Assembly: GCF_007673095.1 (NCBI RefSeq)
Contig: NZ_VDYZ01000011.1
Coordinates: forward strand, 91,568 to 155,567
Direction of reading: 5' to 3'
DNA length: 64,000 nt
DNA from: Corynebacterium glyciniphilum AJ 3170
GTDB lineage: Bacteria > Actinomycetota > Actinomycetes > Mycobacteriales > Mycobacteriaceae
In this document: one piece after another, positions 35,193 through 44,434 of the stretch
Position numbering within the stretch: the stretch's first letter is position 1
How the letters are laid out: every line of letters begins with the position of its first letter
Program-made: the position numbers and the translations under genes
The notes under the pieces: generated by a model
The model's input: the letters and a program-made list of their open reading frames with translations, nothing else
The model's database searches: none
Told to the model about the DNA's origin: nothing

Positions 35193-36176
35193 ATGACAGA
35201 ATTTCCCACGACTTCCCGCATCGCCATTCCCGGCACCGATCTGGAGATCACCCCGCTGAACCTCGGCGGGAACACCTTCGGCTGGACATCGGACGTCCAG
35301 GAGTCCTTCGACGTGCTGGATACGTTCCTCGCAGCGGGCGGAAACTTCATCGACACCGCCGACATGTACTCCCAGTGGGGCGAGGGGCACTCCGGCGGCG
35401 AGTCCGAGACCGTGCTCGGCCAGTGGTTCGCCGACCGCGGCAACCGCGACAAGGTGGTGCTGGCGACGAAGGTCGGCGCCATCCAGGGGGCTGAAGGCCT
35501 GGCCCACGACACCGTCGTCGCCAACCTCGACCGGTCTCTCGAACGGCTGCAGACCGACCGTGTCGACCTCTACTACTACCACTACGACGACGAGTCGGTG
35601 GACATCGCCGACCAGGTCCGTACCGCCGCTGAACTGGTTGATTCCGGCAAGGTGCGCTACATCGGCCTGTCCAACTACTCCACCGACCGGATGCGTGAGT
35701 TCTTCGAGACGGCACGGGAACTCGAGCTCGACCACGCCATCCCGCTGGCCATCCAGCCGCAGTACAGCCTGCTCGCCCGGTCGGACTACGAGGACGGCTA
35801 CATGCAGGTCGCCGAGGAGTACGGCGTAGGTGTGTTCAGCTACTTCTCCCTGGCCTCGGGACTGCTGACCGGTAAGTACCGGAGCCGTGAGGATCTGGAG
35901 GGCGCTGCGCGCGAGGGGCAGACCGGCGGCTACTTCGAGAAGGACGGTAACGATAGGGACCCGTTCACCGTGGTCGACGCCGTGGTGAAGGTCGCCGAAG
36001 CCCATGACGCTGAACCGGCGTCGGTGGCCCTGGCCTGGCTGCTGGCCAAGGGAGTGACCGCCCCGATCGCTTCGGCCCGCACCCCGGAGCAGGTCGCGCC
36101 GCTGATCGCCGCGACGACTCTGCAGCTCAGTGACGAGGAGATCGCCGATCTCGACGCCGCCTCCAACGGTTTCTGA
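35193..36176 (+). CDS. Aldo/keto reductase
   Basis: 327 residues. The AKR catalytic set is visible: Asp and Tyr in FIDTADMYSQWGEG, Lys in VLATKVG and His in DLYYYHYDDE; NADPH-binding residues lie in VTAPIASARTPEQV. It reduces aldehydes or ketones in the cytoplasm. ATG 35193 has TACCGT and exactly seven bases before it, a leaderless pattern, so it may be transcribed separately from the transporter operon that ends 17 bases upstream. Substrate unknown; a role with the CMD-domain protein is inference. Confidence 0.9.
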   Translation: MTEFPTTSRIAIPGTDLEITPLNLGGNTFGWTSDVQESFDVLDTFLAAGGNFIDTADMYSQWGEGHSGGESETVLGQWFADRGNRDKVVLATKVGAIQGAEGLAHDTVVANLDRSLERLQTDRVDLYYYHYDDESVDIADQVRTAAELVDSGKVRYIGLSNYSTDRMREFFETARELELDHAIPLAIQPQYSLLARSDYEDGYMQVAEEYGVGVFSYFSLASGLLTGKYRSREDLEGAAREGQTGGYFEKDGNDRDPFTVVDAVVKVAEAHDAEPASVALAWLLAKGVTAPIASARTPEQVAPLIAATTLQLSDEEIADLDAASNGF

Positions 36177-36190
36177 GTAGAATCCGGGGC

Positions 36191-36769
36191 ATGAACACGC
36201 ATGCTCCGGACAAGAACGCAGGCGGCTCTCAGGGGCTGCCGGTGATCCGCCCCGAGGCCGCCGACGGAGGCGACGCCGGCGAGATCCGTTCGCTCACCGC
36301 CGCAGCTTTCGACGGCATCGAGCAATCTGACGGGCATGAGCCTGCGATCATCGACGCGCTGCGTGAGGCGGACGCACTGACCCTGTCCTTGGTCGCGGTG
36401 CGCTCCGGGTGGGTGATCGGTCACATCGCCGCGTCCCCGGTGACACTGACCGCCACCGACGGAGAGGTGTCCGGCCGATGGTTCGGACTCGGCCCGTTGT
36501 CCGTGTCCCCCGCCCACCAGGGGGAGGGCATCGGTGCAGCTCTGATGCGGTCGGCGCTGGAGATTCTCGACACCACCGAGGACGCCACCGGTGTCGTCCT
36601 CCTCGGCGATCCGACGTACTACGACCGTTTCGGGTTCGCGGCCCGTGAAGAACTCGTCATGGAGGGGCTGCCCCAGGAGAGCGCCGCCTACTTCCAGGCG
36701 CTGCGGCTGGACGGGGAATCGTCCTATCCGCAGGCGGTGGTGACCTACCACCCTGCGTTCGGGGCCTAG
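36191..36769 (+). CDS. GNAT-family N-acetyltransferase (YhbS-like)
   Basis: 192 residues. The acetyl-CoA loop is VSPAHQGEGIGAALMRSALE (about 110-130), followed by the LGDPTYYDRFGF segment typical of the YhbS/COG3153 group. It acetylates an amine on a protein or metabolite; the acceptor is unknown. The first ~20 residues are polar and probably disordered. TAGAAT with exactly seven bases precedes ATG 36191, a near-ideal leaderless promoter. A structured hairpin follows the stop. Confidence 0.9.
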   Translation: MNTHAPDKNAGGSQGLPVIRPEAADGGDAGEIRSLTAAAFDGIEQSDGHEPAIIDALREADALTLSLVAVRSGWVIGHIAASPVTLTATDGEVSGRWFGLGPLSVSPAHQGEGIGAALMRSALEILDTTEDATGVVLLGDPTYYDRFGFAAREELVMEGLPQESAAYFQALRLDGESSYPQAVVTYHPAFGA

Positions 36770-36816
36770 GTGCGGTGACGCTCGACCTTTTCTCAGGTCT
36801 GGTCACCATTCGCACC
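36769..36816 (+). terminator. Nested hairpin after the GNAT gene
   Basis: Three successive pairings nest inside each other: GGTGCG/CGCACC (36769-36774, 36811-36816), GTGAC/GTCAC (36775-36779, 36802-36806) and GACCT/AGGTC (36784-36788, 36795-36799). It overlaps the GNAT stop and ends that transcription unit. Confidence 0.65.
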
Positions 36817-36949
36817 CCTTAGGCAACTTAATCAACGAAAGTCCCAGGTCAGTTTTTCTGAAGCTGATGATGGGGTGCGATTTCCGACGGGAAGGGCGGC
36901 TGTCGCACTCCGGCGGGCCTTCCGGCTGTGAGCGGCGCGTGACGATAAC

Positions 36950-39247
36950 ATGTGGACCGCTATGGATTCGACACAGACGCAACGCCGAAATCAGTACCGG
37001 GGCCACCGCAGAGACATCGATGGCCTGCGCGGCCTGGCGATCGCGTTGGTCGTGGTGTTCCACGTGTTCGTCGGCCGGGTGTCGGCCGGCGTGGACGTGT
37101 TCCTGCTGCTGGGCGGGATTTTCTTCTTCAGCCCGCAGATCCGCAATGCGTTGAATCCTGCGGGGTTGACGGTGGTGCAGTCGTTCCTGCGCATCTTCCG
37201 TCGCCTGTACCCGGCGCTGATCACCGTCGTCACTGTTGCCGTCGTCAGCGCGCTGCTGATCTTCAACAAGGTGCGATGGCCCGAGGTCGGCGAGGACGCC
37301 GCCTCGTCGCTGCTGTACGTGCAGAACCTCCACCTGGCGAACCTCGGGCAGGAGTACTCCGCGGTCAACCGTGAGGTCAGCGTCTTCCAGCACATCTGGT
37401 CGATGTCGGTGCAGATGCAGATCTACCTGGGCTCACTGCTGGTCATTGCGCTGGTGGCGGCGATGTTCCAGCGTCACGTCCGCTCCAGCTCGCAGGTGTT
37501 GCACTGGTTACTGGTGATCGCCACGCTGGCGAGCTTCGGATACGCCACCTGGCTGGGCGGCCATGACCAGGGGGCGAACTACTACTCCCCGTTCTCCCGG
37601 TTCTGGGAGATCGGCCTGGGCGGGTTGTTCGGAATCTGGTTGCTGGGACGGGTTCTGCCGGCGGCATGGGCGCAGCTCCGCCTGGTGGCCGGCGTTGCTG
37701 GCCTGGTCCTGATCATCGGGACCGGACTGTTCCTGGATGGCGCAGCCCAGTTCCCTGGCCCCTGGACGTTGGTGCCGCTGGCTGGCGCGATACTGGTGGT
37801 GCTGGCGGGCAATCCCGTGGAGGGGGACGATGCAGAGTCGTCCATGTCGACCACGTCGTCCGTGTCGTCCCCGTCCTGGGTGACCGCGCTGTTGTGCACC
37901 GCGCCGTTCCAGTTCCTCGGGCGTATCGCCTACAGCCTGTACCTCTGGCACTGGCCGGCGCTTGTCCTGGTGACCTACCTGCTGTCCGGCGGCGCCGATG
38001 TCGCAGAACCCGGTGGGGGAGCAGGGGCGTTCTTCAACGGCATCACCGCCACCCTCGGAAACGGTGAGGGCATCGTGGTCGGCACGGTGGTCGTCGTGAC
38101 GTCCGTCCTCCTGGCGTGGGCGACGTACCGTTTCATCGAGACCCCGCTGCGCCAGCGGGCCAAACCGGCGCGTTCCATGGCACTGACTCCGACCTATGTA
38201 CGTCAGTCGATACGTGGGCGTCGCGGTGTTATTGGCGCTGTGTCTGCACTGGTCATGGTCATCGCGACGGCCGGTGTCGTGTCTTTCGGCCCTGCCGTCG
38301 AACACCGTAACGAGCAGGCCATGGCTACTGACGCCGATGACGTCGACCCCGCCGACTACCCTGGCCCGGCCGCCTTCCTTGAGGACGCGCCGGTTCCGGA
38401 TGACATGCCGGTGCAACCCGACCCCGCCGTCGGTGAGGAGGAGATGCTCCCTGAAACGCAGGAGGACGGATGCTTCTCCGGGTTCGCGGAATCCAATGTG
38501 ATCCTCACCCAGCAGTTCAACTCCACCGACACCCCGTGTGCGTACGGGGACGTGGACTCCGACCGCACCATGTACCTCGCCGGCGGGTCTCACTCCGAGC
38601 ACTACCTCAACGCCCTCAAGAGGATCGGTGAGGAGCAGGGCATCAGGATCGTCCCGATCCTCAAGATGGGCTGTGTCCTGGGCATGAACCTGCCGCACCT
38701 CGGCGGTGACCCGTACCCCGAATGCGCGGAATGGAATGACAATGCCCAGCAGTACATCCTCGATAATCCTCCCACGGACGGGGTGTTCATGCCGGTGACC
38801 CGGCCCACGCTGATTGAGGGAGATGGTCCGGACATGGTCCCCGTCGAGTACATCGACATGGTGCAACGTCTCACCGACGCCGGTATCCACACCTGGGGTG
38901 TGCGGGACACCCCGTGGCACATGGAGGGCCCCGGGGTCCAGGGCAACGCCCGGCTGTGTGTGGCGGAGGATGCCGGAGGCGTCGGCGGCGACTGCGGTAT
39001 CGCAGAGGAGGCCAGCATGGCTCCGGTGAACCCGGCGTTGGAGGCGTACCAGGGCCTGGACATGACCTCTCTGGACCTCACTCCGGCACTGTGTCGCGAC
39101 GGCCGCTGCCCGGCGGTCGTGGGCAACGTCCTGGTGTACCGGGACGGGCAGCATTTCACCTCGTTGTTCTCCTCACTGCTGGCCCCGGAGATCAGCCGGC
39201 AGATGTACGACGCGTCCCCGGCACTGCCGGAAACACCGCTGCCGTAG
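36950..39247 (+). CDS. Acyltransferase-3/SGNH protein 1 (OafA-like)
   Basis: 765 residues. The N-terminal ~390 residues are an acyltransferase-3 domain: HRRDIDGLRGLAIALV start, a conserved His in the first membrane segment and about ten membrane segments. An extracytoplasmic C-terminal half has SGNH-hydrolase features: block I GGSHSEHYL and late block DGQHFT. Such proteins transfer acyl groups to glycans or glycolipids across the membrane. It is the first and shortest of four tandem paralogues and lacks the Pro-Gly-Tyr tail of the others. ATG 36950 (alternative 36962) has GATAAC directly upstream but no ribosome site. In C. glutamicum a related protein (TmaT) acetylates trehalose monomycolate. 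Confidence 0.88.
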   Translation: MWTAMDSTQTQRRNQYRGHRRDIDGLRGLAIALVVVFHVFVGRVSAGVDVFLLLGGIFFFSPQIRNALNPAGLTVVQSFLRIFRRLYPALITVVTVAVVSALLIFNKVRWPEVGEDAASSLLYVQNLHLANLGQEYSAVNREVSVFQHIWSMSVQMQIYLGSLLVIALVAAMFQRHVRSSSQVLHWLLVIATLASFGYATWLGGHDQGANYYSPFSRFWEIGLGGLFGIWLLGRVLPAAWAQLRLVAGVAGLVLIIGTGLFLDGAAQFPGPWTLVPLAGAILVVLAGNPVEGDDAESSMSTTSSVSSPSWVTALLCTAPFQFLGRIAYSLYLWHWPALVLVTYLLSGGADVAEPGGGAGAFFNGITATLGNGEGIVVGTVVVVTSVLLAWATYRFIETPLRQRAKPARSMALTPTYVRQSIRGRRGVIGAVSALVMVIATAGVVSFGPAVEHRNEQAMATDADDVDPADYPGPAAFLEDAPVPDDMPVQPDPAVGEEEMLPETQEDGCFSGFAESNVILTQQFNSTDTPCAYGDVDSDRTMYLAGGSHSEHYLNALKRIGEEQGIRIVPILKMGCVLGMNLPHLGGDPYPECAEWNDNAQQYILDNPPTDGVFMPVTRPTLIEGDGPDMVPVEYIDMVQRLTDAGIHTWGVRDTPWHMEGPGVQGNARLCVAEDAGGVGGDCGIAEEASMAPVNPALEAYQGLDMTSLDLTPALCRDGRCPAVVGNVLVYRDGQHFTSLFSSLLAPEISRQMYDASPALPETPLP

Positions 39248-39287
39248 TTTTCGCACCGCCCGTCGCGGGTGGCATGCTGTACCGGTT

Positions 39288-41723
39288 ATGAACGGCAGAG
39301 AACCATTTGTCCAGGAACGGACCGCCCCGGTACCCCGTTCCGCACTCCGACGCACCGATATCGACGGCTTGCGTGGCCTGGCGATTGCGTTGGTGGTGGT
39401 GTTCCATGTGTTCGTCGGTCGGGTCTCGGCCGGTGTGGACGTGTTCCTGCTGCTGGGCGGGATTTTCTTCTTCAGTCCGCAGATCCGTAACGCGTTGAAT
39501 CCTGCGGGGTTGACGGTGGTGCAGTCGTTCCTGCGCATCTTCCGTCGCCTGTATCCGGCACTGGTGACGGTGGTGGGGGTGTCCCTCGCTGCGGCACTCG
39601 TGGTCTACGCACCGGTGCGCTGGTCGGACGGCGGAATGGATGCTGCGGCCTCCTTGCTGTACATGCAGAATCTGAATCTCAGCGCCCAGGGCAATGACTA
39701 CGCGTCCATCAGCACCGATGTCAGCGTCTTCCAGCACATCTGGTCGATGTCGGTGCAGATGCAGATCTACCTGGGGTCACTCATCGTGATCGCGCTGGTG
39801 GCCGTGGTGTTCCGGCGGCGTTCACGACGTGACGACCGGGGGATGTCCCGCGCGGCGACGGGGACGTTCGCCCTCCTGCTGGGTGCGGCCACGCTGGCGA
39901 GTTTCGTCTACGCCACCTGGCTGGGCGGTCATGACCAGGGGGCGAACTACTATTCGCCGTTGTCCCGGTTCTGGGAGATCGGTCTGGGCGGACTGTTCGG
40001 CATGGTGGTGCTGGGGCGCGTGCTTCCGGCGGGGTGGCGGAGGCTCCGGCTGATCGCCGGTGTGGTCGGTCTGGCGTTGATCATCGGGACGGGGCTGTTC
40101 CTGGATGGCGCGGCGCAGTTCCCCGGGCCCTGGACGCTGGTGCCGCTCGCGGGTGCGATGCTCGTCATTCTCTCCGGGAACCCGGTCACAGGGGAGTGGG
40201 ACGCCCGTACGGCCGGTGTGACTGCGCTGTTGTCCACCGCGCCGTTCCAGTTCCTGGGACGCACCGCCTACAGCCTGTACCTCTGGCACTGGCCGATCCT
40301 CTCCCTGGCCACCTTCCTCGTCGCCGGTGGTTCCGGTGCCGAGACTGCCGAGACTGCGGAGTCTTCGTCGTCCGCCGCCGACGGACTGCAGGGCGTGACG
40401 GCCACCCTGGGTGAGAGCACCGGGGCAGCGGTCGGTGCGGGTGTCATCGTCGGGTCGTTGCTTCTTGCCTGGTTGACGCTACGGTTCATCGAACTGCCGT
40501 TGCAGCAGTCCCGTCGTCCCCGACGCTCGTGGGTCGTGGGCGACCGTGCTTATCTGCGCGCCGCGACGCAGAGCAGAGGAAAGGTCTCCGTCGCCGCCGT
40601 CATGGTCGTCGCCAGTGTCGCCGTGATGGTCTTCGGGCCGACGGTCTCGACCTACAACGAGACCCGCGCCGCCACACTGGCGACCGAACCGCTCGACGTC
40701 GACAACTATCCCGGGCCCGCCGCATTCCTCGACGATGCCGAGGTCCCCGACGGCGTCGAGGTCGTCCCCGACACCACCGAGGTCGGCCCCATGATGCCGA
40801 AGACCCAGGACGACGGCTGCTTCGCCGGTTTCTCGGAGACCGAGCTCATCCTCACCGAGGACTTCAACGACTCCGAGGAGCCCTGTGCTTACGGTGACAC
40901 CGGGTCCGACCGCACGATGTACCTCGCCGGAGGCTCGCACTCCGAGCATTTCCTGCCGGCGCTGGACGAGATCGGGCGGGAGCAGGGCATCCGGATCGTG
41001 CCGGTCCTGAAGATGGGGTGCGTGGTCGGTATGGCACTTCCGCGCGTCAGCGGCGACGACTATCCGGAGTGCGCGGAATGGCAGCAGAAGGCCCAGGACT
41101 ACATCGTCGACAATCCACCCACCGACGGGGTCTTCATGACCGTGACCCGTCCGACCACCATCCGTGGTGACGGGCCGGACCTGATCCCGCCCGAGTACGT
41201 CGACGTGGTCGGCAGGTTCTCCGACGCCGGTATCCACACCTGGGGCGTGCGCGACACCCCCTGGTTGATGACCGGTCCCGGAAAACAGCTCGATGCGCGG
41301 GTCTGTACCGCGGAGGAACGCGACGGCCACTGCGGGGTCGCGCAGGACGACGCCCTTCTCCCGGCGAACCCTGCTCTTTCCGCTCTTGACGGTCTGGACG
41401 TGACCCACGTCGACCTGACCCCGGCGGTGTGTCGCGACGGGCGCTGCCCCGGTGTGGTGGGCAATGTGCTGGTTTACCGTGACACCCAACACCTCACCGA
41501 CAGGTTCTCGGAGCTGCTGGCCCCTGAGATCAGCCGCCAGATGTTCGACCCGGAGGCCCAGGTCGAACAGTCCCAGGCTGCGGAAGCTGCAGCGGCGGCA
41601 GATGAGGACGCAGGAGATGCGGGGACGCGTGCTGGCCAGGACGTCTTCCGGCTGCCGAAGCCGGGTGAGGACGGTTACGTTGAGCCCGGCTACGTCGACC
41701 CCGGCTGGGGCCCGACATACTGA
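39288..41723 (+). CDS. Acyltransferase-3/SGNH protein 2 with Pro-Gly-Tyr tail
   Basis: 811 residues, same layout as its neighbour: acyltransferase-3 membrane domain starting RRTDIDGLRGLAIALV, then an outside SGNH-like domain (GGSHSEHFL, DTQHLT). The added C-terminus has an Ala/Asp-rich linker, the short motif DVFRLPKPGED and a tail of PGY/PGW units (YVEPGYVDPGWGP). The upstream sequence GGCATGCTGTACCG just before the ATG is shared with protein 4, so both may use the same type of promoter with almost no leader. The acyl donor and acceptor are unknown; envelope glycolipid modification is likely for the family. Confidence 0.88.
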   Translation: MNGREPFVQERTAPVPRSALRRTDIDGLRGLAIALVVVFHVFVGRVSAGVDVFLLLGGIFFFSPQIRNALNPAGLTVVQSFLRIFRRLYPALVTVVGVSLAAALVVYAPVRWSDGGMDAAASLLYMQNLNLSAQGNDYASISTDVSVFQHIWSMSVQMQIYLGSLIVIALVAVVFRRRSRRDDRGMSRAATGTFALLLGAATLASFVYATWLGGHDQGANYYSPLSRFWEIGLGGLFGMVVLGRVLPAGWRRLRLIAGVVGLALIIGTGLFLDGAAQFPGPWTLVPLAGAMLVILSGNPVTGEWDARTAGVTALLSTAPFQFLGRTAYSLYLWHWPILSLATFLVAGGSGAETAETAESSSSAADGLQGVTATLGESTGAAVGAGVIVGSLLLAWLTLRFIELPLQQSRRPRRSWVVGDRAYLRAATQSRGKVSVAAVMVVASVAVMVFGPTVSTYNETRAATLATEPLDVDNYPGPAAFLDDAEVPDGVEVVPDTTEVGPMMPKTQDDGCFAGFSETELILTEDFNDSEEPCAYGDTGSDRTMYLAGGSHSEHFLPALDEIGREQGIRIVPVLKMGCVVGMALPRVSGDDYPECAEWQQKAQDYIVDNPPTDGVFMTVTRPTTIRGDGPDLIPPEYVDVVGRFSDAGIHTWGVRDTPWLMTGPGKQLDARVCTAEERDGHCGVAQDDALLPANPALSALDGLDVTHVDLTPAVCRDGRCPGVVGNVLVYRDTQHLTDRFSELLAPEISRQMFDPEAQVEQSQAAEAAAAADEDAGDAGTRAGQDVFRLPKPGEDGYVEPGYVDPGWGPTY

Positions 41724-41791
41724 GCGGTATTGCCTGACCGGAGTGTCGTAGGCGGTTATGGGCTGAGAATGGACTTAATATCTAGTCCGAC

Positions 41792-44314
41792 ATGAAGTCG
41801 ACATACCCAGACTCCCGGACCCGGCCGGCGCCCGTCCTCGGTGGACGCCGGTCGGACCGTCGTACCCACCGTCGCGACATCGACGGCCTGCGCGGGCTGG
41901 CCATCGCCCTGGTCGTGATCTTCCATGTCTTTGTCGGCAGAGTGTCCGCCGGCGTCGACGTCTTCCTGCTCATCGGCGGCATCTTCTTCTTCGCGCCGCA
42001 GATCCGGAACGCCCTGAACCCGGCCGGGCTGACCCCGGTGCAGTCAGTGCTGCGCATCGTCCGGCGGCTCTACCCGGCGCTGCTCACCGTGGTGTCGCTG
42101 GTCATGGTGCTCACCCTCGTCATCTACCCGGTCTCCCGGTGGGCGCAGGCCGGCGGCGACGCAGCGTCCTCCCTGCTCTACGTCCAGAATCTGCACCTTG
42201 CCGCCGAGGGCAAGGAGTACTCCGCGGTCAACCGTGACGTCAGCCTCTTCCAGCACATCTGGTCGATGTCGGTGCAGATGCAGATCTACCTCGGGTCCCT
42301 GCTGGTCGTCGTGGTGTTGGCCGCCCTGCTCCGACACAGAGGCCGTGTGGGCTCCCGGATTCTGCACCGCACGCTGTCTGTGGCCACTCTGCTGAGTTTC
42401 ATCTACGCCGTGTGGCTGGGGATCCACGACCAGGCGGCGAACTACTACTCGCCGTTGTCCCGGTTCTGGGAGATCGGGTTGGGCGGTCTGTTCGGCATCT
42501 GGATGGTCGGCCGCGGTATCCCCTGGGTATGGCGGTGGCTGCGGTGGCCAGCCGGGGTCACCGGCCTGGTCCTCATCATCGCGACCGGTCTCGTCCTGGA
42601 CGGCGCGTCGCAGTTCCCCGGCCCCTGGACCGCTGTGCCGCTGGCCGGTGCGATGCTCGTCATCGTGGCAGGTACGCCCGTGACCGAGCCCGACGGTGAC
42701 CGCATCCGCGCAGCCGCGGAAGGCCGCACCATCGCCTCTGTCGGGGTGACCCGCCTGATGGAGGGCCGCCTGTTCCAGTTCCTGGGGAAGACCTCCTACG
42801 GGCTGTACCTGTGGCACTGGCCGTTGCTGGTCCTGGCGACCTACCTGTTCTCCGAGTCCGCCGGCACGCAGGGGCAGGGTGAGGGCGAGGGGAGCGGTCT
42901 CGCCGGCATCACCGCGACACTCGGGGCCGGACGGGGCGTCGTCGTCGGCACGGGCGTGATCGCCCTGTCACTGCTGTTGGCGTGGGGCACGCACCGGTAC
43001 GTGGAGACCCCGTTGCGGCAGAAGGGGAAGCCGGAACGTTCCTGGATGCTGTGGGACCGTCGGTACTGGGCCTCCCTGATGCGCTCCCGGGCGAAGATCG
43101 TCACAGTGGCGGTACTGGTCGTCGCCAGCGCGGTGGTGCTGTCCTCGGAACGCCTGGTGCAGATGGGCACCGTCCGTCCCACCCTCGTGGCCGGTGTCGA
43201 CGGTCCTGAATCCGAGGACTACCCGGGCCCGCGGGCCTTCCTGGAGGACATGCCCGTCCCCGACGGCGTCGACGTGCAGCCTGCCCCAGTCTACGAGCCG
43301 GAGACCATGCTGCCCGAGATCTCACTCGACGGCTGCCTCGTCGGAGTCGAGGGAGAGGACCTGATCCTCACCCACGACAAAGGTAACTCTGACATTCCCT
43401 GCACCTACGGTGACACGGACTCCGACCGCACGATGTACCTCGCGGGCGGGTCACACTCCGAACATTTCCTCCCCGCACTGGACATCATCGGACAGGAGCG
43501 GGGCATCAGGATCGTGCCGCTGGTGAAGATGGGGTGCGTCCTCGGCATGAAGATCGAGCGCATGAGCGGCGGGGACTACGAGGAGTGCTACACCTGGCAG
43601 CAGAAAGCGCAGGACTACATCCTCGACAACCCGCCGACCGACGGAGTCTTCACGGCCTCGACCCGGCCCACGGCGCGCACCGGTGCCGGGCCAGACCAGG
43701 TGCCGGACGGCTATGTCGACACGGTCCGGACGTTCACCGAGGCCGGCATCCACACCTGGGGCGTGCGGGACAACCCCTGGCGGCAGTCCGACGGGACGTT
43801 GGGCAACTCGCTGCTGTGCGTCGCGGACGGCGGTGACCCCGACGAGTGCGGACCGTCCGCCGGCGGACTCCTCGAGCGTAACCCCGCCCTCGACGCCTAC
43901 AGCGGACTGGACATCACCCATATCGACCTCACCGCCGCCTACTGCAGGGACGGCGTCTGCCCGGCGGTCGTCGGCAATGTGCTCGTCTACCGCGACGGGA
44001 ACCACTTCACGCCGACCTGGGTGACGATGATGGCCCCGGAGGTCGAACGCCAGATGTACGAGCCGGACCCGTCCGAGGAACAGCAACGTGTCGTCTCAGC
44101 CGCCGTGCGGGCGACGGACGGGGACGGAACAGGGGCGACGGCCCCGGCATTGGCACCGAAGGACGTGTACCGGTTGCCGAAGCCGCAGGCCCCCGCCACG
44201 CCCGAACCCGCGCCACCGGCCGTCGTGGACCCGGGGTGGGGCGGGTCGGGATACGTCGACCCCGGCTGGGGTGATCCTGGCTGGGTCGAACCCGCCTACG
44301 CCCCTCCGTACTGA
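41792..44314 (+). CDS. Acyltransferase-3/SGNH protein 3 with Pro-Gly-Tyr/Trp tail
   Basis: 840 residues, third copy. Membrane domain starts THRRDIDGLRGLAIALVV; SGNH-like half has GGSHSEHFL and DGNHFT. The tail has RLPKP, a Pro-rich spacer and PGW/PGY units ending in APPY. The start lies 10 bases after TAATAT (41776-41781), giving a leader of only a few bases; that -10 sits between the arms GGACT and AGTCC (41771-41788). The N-terminal tail before the first helix is longer and basic. It is separate from copy 2 by 68 bases. Confidence 0.88.
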   Translation: MKSTYPDSRTRPAPVLGGRRSDRRTHRRDIDGLRGLAIALVVIFHVFVGRVSAGVDVFLLIGGIFFFAPQIRNALNPAGLTPVQSVLRIVRRLYPALLTVVSLVMVLTLVIYPVSRWAQAGGDAASSLLYVQNLHLAAEGKEYSAVNRDVSLFQHIWSMSVQMQIYLGSLLVVVVLAALLRHRGRVGSRILHRTLSVATLLSFIYAVWLGIHDQAANYYSPLSRFWEIGLGGLFGIWMVGRGIPWVWRWLRWPAGVTGLVLIIATGLVLDGASQFPGPWTAVPLAGAMLVIVAGTPVTEPDGDRIRAAAEGRTIASVGVTRLMEGRLFQFLGKTSYGLYLWHWPLLVLATYLFSESAGTQGQGEGEGSGLAGITATLGAGRGVVVGTGVIALSLLLAWGTHRYVETPLRQKGKPERSWMLWDRRYWASLMRSRAKIVTVAVLVVASAVVLSSERLVQMGTVRPTLVAGVDGPESEDYPGPRAFLEDMPVPDGVDVQPAPVYEPETMLPEISLDGCLVGVEGEDLILTHDKGNSDIPCTYGDTDSDRTMYLAGGSHSEHFLPALDIIGQERGIRIVPLVKMGCVLGMKIERMSGGDYEECYTWQQKAQDYILDNPPTDGVFTASTRPTARTGAGPDQVPDGYVDTVRTFTEAGIHTWGVRDNPWRQSDGTLGNSLLCVADGGDPDECGPSAGGLLERNPALDAYSGLDITHIDLTAAYCRDGVCPAVVGNVLVYRDGNHFTPTWVTMMAPEVERQMYEPDPSEEQQRVVSAAVRATDGDGTGATAPALAPKDVYRLPKPQAPATPEPAPPAVVDPGWGGSGYVDPGWGDPGWVEPAYAPPY

Positions 44315-44434
44315 CGTTCCTCCGGTCAACCCCGTTCACCTGGGTCGTCGCGCGGCCCCGACACCCCCGTGTAACGCTCCGCGGCCTGGATGTGTTCTGA
44401 AACCGGCGTACGGGGCGGTATGCTGTACCGCGCC

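Noticed and set aside
36810..36840. DtxR or Fur-type iron box near CTTAGGCAACTTAATC
   Set aside because: The match to the DtxR consensus is partial and the surrounding hairpin explains the sequence better.
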